From Gymnopilus junonius (Eukaryota; Basidiomycota; Agaricomycetes; Agaricales; Galerinaceae): a DNA stretch of 64,000 bases. Shown here piece after piece: positions 31,958-41,935 of this stretch. A model generated the notes under the pieces. The model searched no databases, was not told the DNA's origin, and worked only from the letters and a program-made list of their open reading frames with translations. Where the stretch lies: the NCBI GenBank assembly GCA_015501075.1, contig JADNYJ010000148.1, positions 1 through 64,000 on the forward strand, written 5' to 3'. Made by a program: the position numbers and the translations under genes. How positions within the stretch are numbered: the stretch's first letter is position 1; every line of letters starts with the position of its first letter.

Positions 31958-34333
31958 CGTTTTTTCGAAGACCTTAACCTCTAGAGTCTAATACCAGACC
32001 TTGCCGTATTGTAACTGCTTCTCCAACACGGCACTACCCAGAGTCGTCGACTGGAAGAATTTCCGCCTACCACGGTACCCCATGGCCTCCTTTGTAAGTG
32101 ATCTTAATCAATTGTTAAATATCGGGAATCTCATATAGCGTATTCACTTATGGTATTTAAAGCAGTTCAAGCCAAACTCATCACGCATTCTGCACTGTAG
32201 TACCTACTTGAGTAGATAATAGGGCCTTTCTATGAAGAGTTACGAATGCTAGAGTCGAACACTACTAATGAACGATTGAAATGCGAGGTAAACCGAACTC
32301 TTTCTAAAATTCTATATGCAGAGCAATTCATATGACGTCCCAGCTCCACAGCTTATGATGCTCACCAGTTAATTACCATTCTTTTCGGGTTCTGCAGTGA
32401 AGGAGGTAGTGGAAACTCTGACGGAAATTAGCGAGTACATGTGCATTTCTTATATCGAGTACTTTAATTTCTCCTCATAATTCGGTGCCAAGAGTCATAG
32501 ACGTCGATCCAAGACAAGTCTGAGCCACCCATCCAACGGCAAAGAAAACGGTTTCAATTGCATGCTTATTTTATTTTATGCTTCGTTACCTCTGTGGAGC
32601 ACGGTATGACCATGCCAGATATGCGCTAGCGATGAGGCGGTGCTGTCAAGCATGCTGCAGGTCAGTTCAAGCTCTGAGGAGTCAGCCAAGCTATGCCGTT
32701 TCATAAAACTATCCAGAACATGAGCACCTCACCTTCCAAGCTTTTAGAAAGGGTATTAATACCATACAGCTCCAATGGCCAGTCGGGAATGGTACACTCA
32801 AGCATTGGGACCAGCGCAAATTGGGAAAATCACACAGGCCATATTATTGGGCTGGGCTGCTTCTGTGCGTCGGTGAACCAGGATGATGAGTGGGTGACTT
32901 CGATCAAGCAGTTTTCTGACCTCCGTTTCACATGGAAGTGCGTAATACTGATAAAAATCCCAGACCAGACTATACTTGCACTAGGAAAAAAAATGTAGAA
33001 TTGAAGCTGGAAAGATTCTTTGTCACTCCGAATCACCCTTGTCTGTGTGGCGGAGAAAACCCGATTACTCTGCTCACCTGCTGCCTTCAAGTGCGGACCT
33101 ATGATCTTATGAACCTTCTCTCCTCCGACACTCAACCTTCCATGATTCCTTTCACCTGTTACAGGAAGCACTCGAATAGTGCATGCCGGTAGATCATTAT
33201 CACTGTGCCGTGAAGACCTGCTCTGTGCCCCGCTCCACCAGCGCTTGCAAACTTGAACCATTCCACCTCGAGTTCAATAAACAAGTGGGAATTATAGATA
33301 ATGAACTAGGATTGATGATTGAAGCATAGGCCGAATATAACTTTGTTAATGAAACAGAGTAAGTGAATTGAAATGAGCGAAGTTCGAGTTGCGTTCGAGC
33401 AGGCAAACACGTTTGCACGTGAGAGATTTTGATGACAATGTCGGCCCTGGATCAGCGGACCATTGACGACAACGGCCACCCTCATGAGGCTTCACCGATA
33501 CCTCTATCAGCGCAACTACCCGCTGCCAGTTTCTGCGACAATCTTCTGCTGCTCCAATTGTCACTGAAGCCCCATCGTACTGGCCATTAGTACGTGTGGA
33601 TACTAGAATCTGCTTCTCTGGAATTGCTGGCGTCACTAGAGGTTATCTGCAAGGTTTGACCAGAGGATTCTGCGTCTTCTGATTGGCTTGGGGCGGTGGG
33701 GCTTCAACTTATATGGGAATTGCTTAGAAATAATCCAACTTGCAGATGACCTCTACTACTGATCAACTCAACATGATTTAGGACGATTATGCACCTCTCG
33801 ACATTCATTATGGCTGTTCGAGCAGGTTCTCAACCTCTCAGATGGCTATCTTGTTCTCTTGGCAACTGCACTTTGTGGAGCATGCGCTCCGACTAGGCTC
33901 GGAATTCGGACATTCATCTTCATCATACGGCTGACAGGTATCCGGTTCAAGCACGATCGACGCTCCCATTTGGTGCCTTGGCAGAAAGTATTCCATGCGG
34001 TTCGCCCCTCACCTATTTTTATTTCTTCGCATTTTTCGGTTTAAATTTAGGAACTCGACGACTTCACACTGCCGACAATTTCCTTTTATATATTTAATGA
34101 TAAAGCTCCGGATTAGGATCAGATAGATGGAAGAGAACAGCAGAAAATTGTAAGAAAGACAGTTTTAATGGGAGCATTGTATACCGACCACAGGAATGAG
34201 GTACGAAGTGAACACTAAGAAAATATATGGATTATTGAAGTAATCCAGTACAAAATACAGCTTTGTCCCATTTCTGAGCTGTGTAAATACAAAGAAGGAG
34301 AAACCAAATGCAACCGTATACACGAAGGAAAGG
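31958..34333 (-). repeat. Upstream module of SSP-C and F-box 3' flank (right arm)
   Basis: Mirror image of 12,164-14,412, closely similar throughout, with small indels. Between about 33,640 and 33,760 there are extra bases without a counterpart in the left arm. No gene is recognised. Confidence 0.6.
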
Positions 34334-35544
34334 TCAACTTATATATTCCCCTACATCGTGGAAATCCAGTCCGAAATTTATTTTCTTCTCGTCTCCTGAT
34401 CTGCATATGTAGTGTAACGGAACTTTACCTACTGTCCATATAACCTTTAGCCCGTTCACAGCTTCCAAAAATCTCCAATCGTGCCCCGGCATTTCTCCCA
34501 GATTCGCAATCGAGATAGGAACCTGATCATTCTTTTTGTAATTATAAAATTCCCAGAAACCCGATTTGAAATCGTCTGGGGGCCTAAACGGCGGGAATAC
34601 CAGAGTATGAAGTTGGGAGAGAATGTGTTCTGGTTCATTTGCTGCGTACCGTGCAAGGCTGCGTAATGTAACTGAAGTCGTCTTGAGTACTTCCACTGCT
34701 GGCGAAAAGGATTTAAACAGAAGACCTGTGTCGACCCAAGGTCTTATGCCACCCGATGTCGATAACGAGAGGTCGAGCACCTTGACATTTGATAGATCAG
34801 ATTGTAAAAACGGCTCTAGCAATGTCAAGCTGTTGCAGGTGGGCGAAAAGTCAGGATAGAACGCCAGGCAAATACGGAAGCCAATGGACCAGTGACGTTC
34901 GAGTGATGGTATACCGTCACTAACCTGAAGCACAGTGATAGGGAATGTATTGAGGGAAATATAGACTTCCAACGATGATACGTTCCAAAAGGCAAAGTAC
35001 GGCACCACGTAACGAAATAGCATTTGCGATGTAGCTGCGGCGTGGGTTGGATTGTCAAGGTGATACCGTGCTATTGAATTTATCGACAATGTACAGTGTG
35101 CTGCTGGCTGTATTCCACGAGCAATAGCGAGAGATGCGGGGAAATCGATACCAATATGAAGGTGGACGAGGTAAGGAAGTGGTATGGATTCGGATTCTAT
35201 GGCATCAGGGTCCAGCGAATCGCCGGGGAATTTACTGAGGTTGAGTTTCTGAAGATATGGCATTTGTTTGATTGCTTCTACGGCATCCGTGGCATTTATG
35301 TAGGGAGATTCTAGCTGGAGAGTGGGCAGATTGACGATCCAACGTGCCTCAAGGTTGACCAGGAAATAGCGTAAATCTAGGTGTCGAAGGCGGATTGTTG
35401 CGTCAGGTTTGAATCCCTCTTCCAGTCATATTCCAGAGGATCGTACATGTTTGCGTTCAAGGAGAAGATATACCATAAAATGTCCTTGCTCAGGTTGCTT
35501 ATCGGCGAAGGCGATAACGATGCCGGTTCGATGGGACGAATCAT
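34334..35544 (-). pseudogene. F-box-like protein with internal deletion (right arm copy)
   Basis: The start (M-I-R-P-I-E-P-A-S-L, then S-P-I-S-N-L-S-K-D-I-L-W-Y-I-F-S) and the whole C-terminal 309 aa are preserved. A deletion corresponding to left-arm 10690-11116 (427 bp) joins F-D-T directly to a TAG at the junction near 35,379. It removes the rest of the F-box and part of the repeat region. The 427-bp loss also shifts the frame. The AAA run that is AAAA in the left copy is normal here (35267-35269), so the two arms carry different, non-overlapping lesions. Confidence 0.88.
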
Positions 35545-35966
35545 GGATGTTTTGAGTCAAGAGAGTGTGGGAAGGACTCCTTGAGGGTTTGCTGCTAAAT
35601 AACACTATCGGAGTATATCACACTGGCGCATTGGTATGGTGCGCCATCTGCAATTTTGATATCGGATCTATGAACGCGAACTTTATACTGTCATTTAGAA
35701 CTAGCCAAAGAGCATTAGATTGATTAATAAAACACGAATATATGGCCTCTCTTATACGGCAATGACTTCAGTTTGTGTGGCTCATGTTTTGTGAGTGTCT
35801 TACTTATAATCAGTAACAGGTAATGATCCGATTGATATTTGAAGTTCATACTCCAGAGAAATGTCGACATACTCTAGATTAGAAATGTGACGGTACAATC
35901 TCAAACTTCCACTCCTCTACGGTTAATCAATGGTATATTTAATTGAACGGAGCGAATTAATCAGAT
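35545..35966. other. Intergenic between F-box and modular gene (right arm)
   Basis: Longer than the left-arm equivalent (10,293-10,524), with AT-rich unmatched DNA. No gene is seen. Confidence 0.45.
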
Positions 35967-36998
35967 CTACGTCGTCAAATCGGAGCTATCAGCGATCGGA
36001 GCAGCGTCAGCAACGCTATATGACGAGGATAGACATCAGAAGGAGGGCTGATACATAGATACTCGAGGCGAGAAATGATCGGCTTACTCTGGTTCTTCAG
36101 AGGGAGGAGCGACAGCAGGGGCGGCTTTGGGTTTCTTCCTCTTGGCTTCCTCTGCGATGTCGCGTGATTCGACGTCAGCTATATCGGCATCGGGAGGAGC
36201 AACAGCGTCGGGATCAGCTGGAGCAGCGGCATCAGCAGTCACTCTGTTAAATGAAAGGATCATGATTAAGAAGTATTCGAAGTCAAGAAATGGTTTACTT
36301 ACTCAGGCTCATCAGATGGAGGAGGTGGAGGTACGGCTTTAGTTTTCTTCTTCTTCTTCCCCTTTTCGGCTTCTTCGACATCACGAGCTGTGACCTCCTC
36401 ATCAGCAGCAGCTGGCGCGTCAGCGGCTACGGCGCTATAGATGGAGCACAGTAAGTAATGGCTAGAAACAGTGTTTAACGGTCTTTTGATGGATTGAACG
36501 TACTCGGTAGCGGGCTCGACGCTAGCGACGGCGTCAGGAGGTGGAGGAGCACCGGCAGCAGCAACCTTCTTGTGTTTGGGTTTCTTAGCGCTATCTTCGT
36601 CCGCGGTTTGATCGTCTCTTAGTCCCAAACCATGAAGTACTTCTCCAGCAACTGGTAACGCTTCAGAGGCGACACCAGCAGCTGTCCTAATGACGTAGAG
36701 AATGTGATGAATATAAGTTTGATAACAAAGGTTGAATTGATACGATTACTTGCCCGAGGGCGTCGCCCACAGCATGTGTGACGGGTGCAGCCACCTTCTG
36801 CGCGAGGACTGGTACTGGGGGAGCCCTCAGCGGGGGAAGGATTCTAGGACCGCGGAGAAATGGGAAGATAAAACTACTGGTAGCGTCTTGTTCGCGAGAG
36901 ATAATGTGCATGTCACCCCCGATATTACTCGTGGGCACAGCATTTATGGCGAGAGCAAGGGCAAGGGCGACGTAAGCAGAGAGGTTGAAAGACTTCAT
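35967..36998 (-). CDS. Secreted modular Lys/Pro-rich protein (right arm copy)
   Basis: Five exons (36998-36754, 36686-36504, 36434-36303, 36243-36088, 36015-35967) give 254 aa, with the same exon order and phase-2 introns as the left copy. The signal peptide is M-K-S-F-N-L-S plus a hydrophobic core. Internal exons end in proline-rich acidic modules such as P-P-P-P-P-S-D-E-P-E and A-P-P-S-E-E-P-E after lysine runs. The last exon ends S-S-D-L-T-T. The first intron starts GC (GG|GCAAGT) and not GT; this is the only donor that keeps the frame. The protein is much more diverged from the left copy than the neighbouring genes are. Function is unknown. Confidence 0.82.
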
Positions 36999-37604
36999 AT
37001 CTCGACTGGAAGATGGAGAACTTTAAAAAGTTGGCAGAAGAATGAAGATTTCGTCCAGCTTTTAACCTGCTGATGTCTGGTTGGCTTGATTTCTAGGCAT
37101 TTTCGAGAGAGATGTAGCATCGTCGTCGACACACAATTAATGATCGACGACTCCACTTGGACCGGGATTAAGCATAGAAAATTGACTAAATAAACTTCTC
37201 AAACATACCAAGGCAGAGGTAGGCTCAGATAATGCGGGACTGCAAGTCTTGATCTCCATTTGAAGTTCGGATATCGTAATATCGCCCGCTTGAACTCGCA
37301 GTAGACTCGGCACGGTGGTAAAGATTCTGCAACTTCAATCGAGAAGACATGCTACGCCTCTAGGTTGTTTAGTTAGCAAAAAAAGCACTTACTCCGTTGA
37401 GTTCTTCGTCATATCTCCCTTATGTCCCTCTGTAGGTCAAAAAGATATGACAAGGAACCGAGAACAAAGCGAACGTCAAATCAAATGACAGTCGCGTGAG
37501 TAGCCGGTAGTTGCCGTGATGGGCTGAGTCCAAAATTGAGTGTCAGCGCATGACTTGAGCGCAGCCACAGCGGACAGCTGTCACCCAACTCCCACCCACC
37601 CACC
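36999..37604. other. Divergent intergenic region
   Basis: Lies between the minus-strand modular gene and the plus-strand glycoprotein gene. The part at 37,100-37,180 matches left-arm 9,110-9,180 (CCAAGTGGAG and GTCGATC segments). It should contain both promoters. Confidence 0.45.
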
Positions 37605-39046
37605 ATGTTCTCATCCTCGCTCCTTTTAGTCACCGCCTTGGCCGGCGTCCACTCCTTTGCTTTCGCATCAGCCGCCGAGGCCCCCATCATCACCCCCGCG
37701 CCCTCTCCTACTATCGCGAAACGACAAGGCGTCGCAGGAGGATCGGGCACCCCCATTCTCTCCACCTTGCACTATGCCTTCACGGATTTGCCTTACCAGG
37801 TGTACCCGTTCCAGGTACTCAGGGGCCCTCAGTTTGGATTCAACCAGTGTAATTCGACGACTTTGGGCCAAAATTCGAACTGCCAGACGTTAGTGTTCAA
37901 CGGACCTGTGAGTAGAATTTATTTTTCTTTTCTTTTTTTCAATATGCGTGTGGTCTGATACGTGTAATTTCCAGGATGACTTCTGTTTATGGGGTTCTCC
38001 CGACACTAACGGCTTAATTGGGAACGTTGAAGCGAAGGTCGTCGCCTGGTGCACCAAGCCCTACCACGGTACACGTCTCATTCCTCCTGGTGCTATTACG
38101 GGTCTGCAGGTGTGTATTCTTCTCTTTACCTGCCGCAAGTTTGCTGATATTCGCTTAGTGGACAAAAACTTCTGGCTACATCCAAGCAGTCGGTTTCATT
38201 AACAACACCGGTATCGGTTTGGACCCCACGGATTCGGGAGGCGAACTCGACCCTCACGGCGCGGATCTTCAAGGAAACCCTCTTGGCGGTGTCGTCTACT
38301 CGAACGGAACCACTGACTCAGATGGACATACCCTGACCCAAGTCTTCAACTGGAACACGTACGTTTTTCATTTGATTTTTATTATTCCAGCGGCCGTTAC
38401 TGACTGGCGATTACGTAGTTTCGTTGGCGGTAACCAATTCTGCTTCAAGGCGTGCTACAACTCCGTTTCCTCCCCCGACTACTGCGAGAACAGGTACGAC
38501 CTTGTCGGGTGCTCGTACAACATGCCTTCTGCTGCCAAGGATGGCGAGTTCACCGAATGCGACGGTGACGTCCAAGAAGTCGTTGGCCTGTACACTTCCA
38601 ACGGTCAAAGTAAGTCATCAATTTTTTTTTGCACCCTGTTTCTATTCCCGTCTTCGAGAAAACTTATCTCCGTGCTATGTTTAGCTTTGACTTGGTCCAT
38701 GCCTGACCCCTTGACGACGACTCCACCTTACACCCCTGTCATCCCCGCCTCTTCCAACTGCAAGACCTTCCAGTCAACGGACCTCTTCCTTGCTGCGCCT
38801 ACTGTACGTTCGTCTCACTAGGTGTTCACATTATATAAGCTGACGTTCCTGTATTCACAGAGCTCTGGCGCCTCAGCATCCGCCGCTACCGGTAAAGCTG
38901 GCGCTTCCTCCTCGAAATCTGGCAACAGTGCGGCTGCTTCTACCACCGGCACGACCTCATCAGCCGCTCCCGCCATCCGCGTCCCCTTCGCCGGATTCCT
39001 CAGCGTTGGACTATTCGCTGTTCTCGGCGGTGCACTCGTGCTATGA
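37605..39046 (+). CDS. GPI-type secreted glycoprotein, macrofage-activating-glycoprotein-like
   Basis: Six exons (37605-37907, 37975-38109, 38159-38358, 38419-38609, 38685-38803, 38861-39046) give 377 aa. The N-terminal signal peptide ends near A-S-A-A-E. A K-R at residues 39-40 may be a Kex2 site. The conserved region contains L-P-Y-Q-V-Y-P-F-Q-V-L-R-G-P-Q-F-G, D-D-F-C-L-W-G, D-P-T-D-S-G-G-E, C-F-K-A-C-Y-N-S and T-P-P-Y-T-P-V-I-P. The C terminus is Ser/Ala/Thr-rich and ends in a hydrophobic tail (V-G-L-F-A-V-L-G-G-A-L-V-L), as expected for a GPI anchor. This matches proteins annotated in mushrooms as macrofage activating glycoprotein; biochemical function is not known. It lies at the outer end of the right arm, whose homology stops inside exon 4. 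Confidence 0.88.
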
Positions 39047-39812
39047 GTGTGAGGTATTGTTGTTATTGATGACGCCTGCATCTCTTAGTGTTCTGAGAAC
39101 ACGTACGACGTTTGGACTTACAATTTAATCGCATCTTTACGAACATTTGCATCCCATTCTCGTTTGCCTTTTCTTACGGACTGTTGATTAATTACTCATT
39201 TCGGGCATTTTCTGATAATTACACTTGCATCCTTTACATACCCCTCTTGCACGTAATTGCATGCGATTACATACGCTTCCCGTCACCGTAAAACTAGGAT
39301 GTTGCTCTAGACTGCATTAAGTTGTGGCGCGTTCGATATGTAATACTTCGGAAGGAGGATTTCTGATCGCTTCTGGTGCATGTATAGGGTTTCAACGTAT
39401 GATCGTCGACTCTCGACTGTCTTAAGCTTGACAGAATTAACTGCAGCTGACAATTAATTGACAGGTAGATGGATAGATTCCATCGGCTGTAAATAGAATC
39501 TAGATTGTATTTTTCGAAAAGGATTCTGGATCTCGGATGGTAATCAATTATCAATTAGCGTATGAGCCATTATATTTTGGGAGGGAATGTAAAGGAGACG
39601 ATTCCATTTTATTAGACCTTCTTTACTACTGCTTCTAATTTAAATTTGACTCCTGCTACCATAATACATGTACACGATGACCTATCTTATCTGAAAGACA
39701 GCTTGGAACCAAGCAGAACGTCCAGTAAAATACAAGATACAACATATGCTCCGCTCACCCGCTCAACCGACACGCCGCATTTACCATCAAGCCACCATCC
39801 CATTCCGTTCAG
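39047..39812. other. Intergenic
   Basis: No gene recognised. AT-rich, with several ATTGCATG/ATTACATG-like words near 39,250. Likely holds the glycoprotein 3' UTR and the next promoter. Confidence 0.45.
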
Positions 39813-40136
39813 ATGAAGTCACTCAGTGTCCGCATCTCAACCGCTCCCGCTCTCGCTCTCATACTGGGTCTCAGCCTAATCCTCCTCGTACAAGCCATGC
39901 CTGCCGCTCGCAGTGACATGACATTGAATAACAGGGACCAAGATGGAGCTCTTGAGCCACTCGTTCAGCGGGAAGAGGGTGTATCCCTCACTGAAGACCT
40001 ATTCGGGCCGCTGCTTCACGTCCCAGGAGGGGTGGTACCGAATACTGTGGGTCCTGGGAGGGCGTCGCTCGTGACGCTGGGAGATGCAAAGGCGGGAGGT
40101 GGTTCATTGACAGCTGGCGAAAATATAGCGATGTGA
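39813..40136 (+). CDS. Small secreted protein, 107 aa
   Basis: A single open frame with a strong N-terminal hydrophobic segment (A-L-A-L-I-L-G-L-S-L-I-L-L-V-Q-A) and a likely cleavage after Q-A-M-P-A. The mature part has no cysteines. It includes E-D-L-F-G-P-L-L-H-V-P-G-G-V-V-P-N, which resembles E-E-F-I-G-P-L-L-R-I-G-N-V-L-P-N of the modular secreted protein at 9285, so it may be a shortened relative without the Lys/Pro modules. An R-S and a Q-R-E-E site could be processed. The start is supported by the signal peptide. Function is unknown. Confidence 0.6.
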   Translation: MKSLSVRISTAPALALILGLSLILLVQAMPAARSDMTLNNRDQDGALEPLVQREEGVSLTEDLFGPLLHVPGGVVPNTVGPGRASLVTLGDAKAGGGSLTAGENIAM

Positions 40137-41109
40137 TGCTGGAATACGTTTGGTTTAGATGATGGTGATGAATAGCACCAAGCAGGTTGAGGACGGAAAA
40201 CTGTCTTGATATGAGGAAGTGTGGCTTAGGGTGGGGAAAAGTCGGTGTGAGGGAAAGAGAAAGAGGTGGGTATGTGAAGGCGGAAGTGAAGCGTGTATGG
40301 CGTTGCTGAGCTGAGTGAAGATGATGCGTGGTGGTTCGTTTAGTGAGGTAGTTGAGACTCTAGGATGTCCTATATTTCCTCCAGTAGACTCTTCCTATTC
40401 TCATGTGGGAATACACGTATTAACAACGTACAATAAAAAAAAGACAAATTTACCATTGAAGGAAGTTTCCAATTCATTGCGAAACAGCATACGCTGTACC
40501 TAGCGCGGAAATTTTAATTATTAGTCCATACATAGCTACAATCGAGAATAAAAGAAAAGAAACGAGGATTATACGCAGAAGGACAAGGAAGTCGCGAGAG
40601 TAATGCTATGAAGACAAAGAAAGGGCGTATATGAAACAGCAACCCTCACCTACACCTAAGCAACTCGCCTTCCAAAATTCAGCGTCAATCCCAACGATCC
40701 ACGTATTCTTGCATTTCCGCCCTGGATGCCGCACAGGGGGTGTATGATAGGTCGGCCTCCAGAATTCTCCAGTTTTCTCGTCCAGAAGGACATTGAACAG
40801 ACCTGGAAAGCGGACCAGAGCTCGCAGTCGTAATTCGAACACGCTGACGCAAGCGTGACAGATTGCAATGGGACCGCCTGCTCACAGAGCAGGCACAGAG
40901 TATGGTTGTAGGGAAAAATTGGACAAAGCACAGATTTAAGGAGCAGGAGCAGCAGTGGCTGACGTTTGGTACAATCCTTACCCTGATTCTGAAATTCCTT
41001 GCTAAGAGAAACGTATGAACCTAGTTTGCCTCATGTTTCGACTTGAAAGAGATGTATAGCAGTTGAAAGTTCATAAAAACAGCGTCATTATGCCGAACTT
41101 TAGAGCTTC
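40137..41109. other. Intergenic, no recognised gene
   Basis: Open frames on the minus strand at 40,606-40,931 overlap each other and lack recognisable motifs. The rest is AT-rich. Confidence 0.4.
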
Positions 41110-41520
41110 TTAAAATCCAAGATGGCGAAGGGGCAGAGGCGATATGGGATGGAATTTGGCAAAGCAGCGGAAAGTTCGGAATCGCTTGCCGCTGTTTGGC
41201 ATGCTGACATTCGCCAAATACTGTCGATTTTCCTCCGTGCCATCATCAACGATGTCGACGACGCGCTCCCTTGCAAAGTGCACTAGTCCTCTAATCATCG
41301 GTACTCCTCCACCCCATGGAATATAACTTATTTTCAAACATTTCCCTGCCACAGCTTCGTGTAGCCTGCTAATCTAAGAAATGCCACTCGCGCCATCTCG
41401 AATCCCTACTACGAAACTCTCTGCCAAATCAACGGCCCGCTCGTGACTGTTCTCAACGAACCAAAGGCATAGTGTGCCGCTCTGTGCTCCCATACTAGGA
41501 AGAAATCGAGTCTCGAGTTT
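41110..41520 (-). pseudogene. Possible coding relic
   Basis: On the minus strand a frame reads L-C-L-W-F-V-E-N-S-H-E-R-A-V-D-L-A, then a TAG, then R-L-H-E-A-V-A-G-K and G-L-V-H-F-A-R-E-R-V-V-D-I-V-D-D-G-T-E-E-N-R. The composition looks protein-like on both sides of the stop, but I do not recognise the family and no intron removes the stop. Confidence 0.3.
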
Positions 41521-41935
41521 CTGGTCGCCATCGGATGACTCATCTGGTTCCAAGTGACGTTGATGCTGAGGATCTATCTTACCTGGAGCAGTAAACCGTG
41601 GTCTTTATATACAGAAGTAGACACTCAAGTTTCCTATTGAACCACATCCTAATGTTTCTTCATATTTTATAGGCCAGTTTTCCGTTCCTCAAAGCCTAAT
41701 TGAGGACTGGCATCTTTACGACGACGTATTGAATACGTTACATTGTCCTTGGCCAAATACTCGTGCTTATTCCCCGTATTTACAAGACTTCTTTATCTCC
41801 CCTCTCCCACCCTGCATCAGCAACCTCAGCAAGCTTTTTCACCTCGATTTCTAAATCATCATCATCATAATTGTGTCGCTCCTTCATTTGTGTTGGATAC
41901 CTCGACTTGGCTGCCACGCTTGAACTATGATAACA
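41521..41935. other. Intergenic
   Basis: Contains the 3' flank of the F-box gene on the minus strand. No gene is seen. Confidence 0.4.

Larger units (their letters stand above)
7418..38493. repeat. Large inverted duplication (arms 7,418-15,965 and 30,175-38,493)
   Basis: Gene order and sequence in the left arm are mirrored in the right arm. Paired points, left to right: glycoprotein exons 7,418-7,935 with 37,965-38,493; modular secreted gene start 9285 with 36998; F-box start 10525 with 35544; F-box stop 12163 with 34334; SSP start 14566 with 31802; inner edge about 15,965 with 30,175. The left arm has extra DNA at about 7,945-9,095 in place of the first exon and promoter of the glycoprotein gene. 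The spacer is about 14.2 kb. I read the similarity by eye. Confidence 0.9.

Noticed and set aside
7160..33600. CRISPR-like spaced repeats
   Set aside because: The dispersed repeats are long, diverged and irregularly spaced, and the genome is eukaryotic.
40606..40931. Cysteine-containing minus-strand frames
   Set aside because: Three frames overlap with no splice or homology support, so I could not choose a coding frame.
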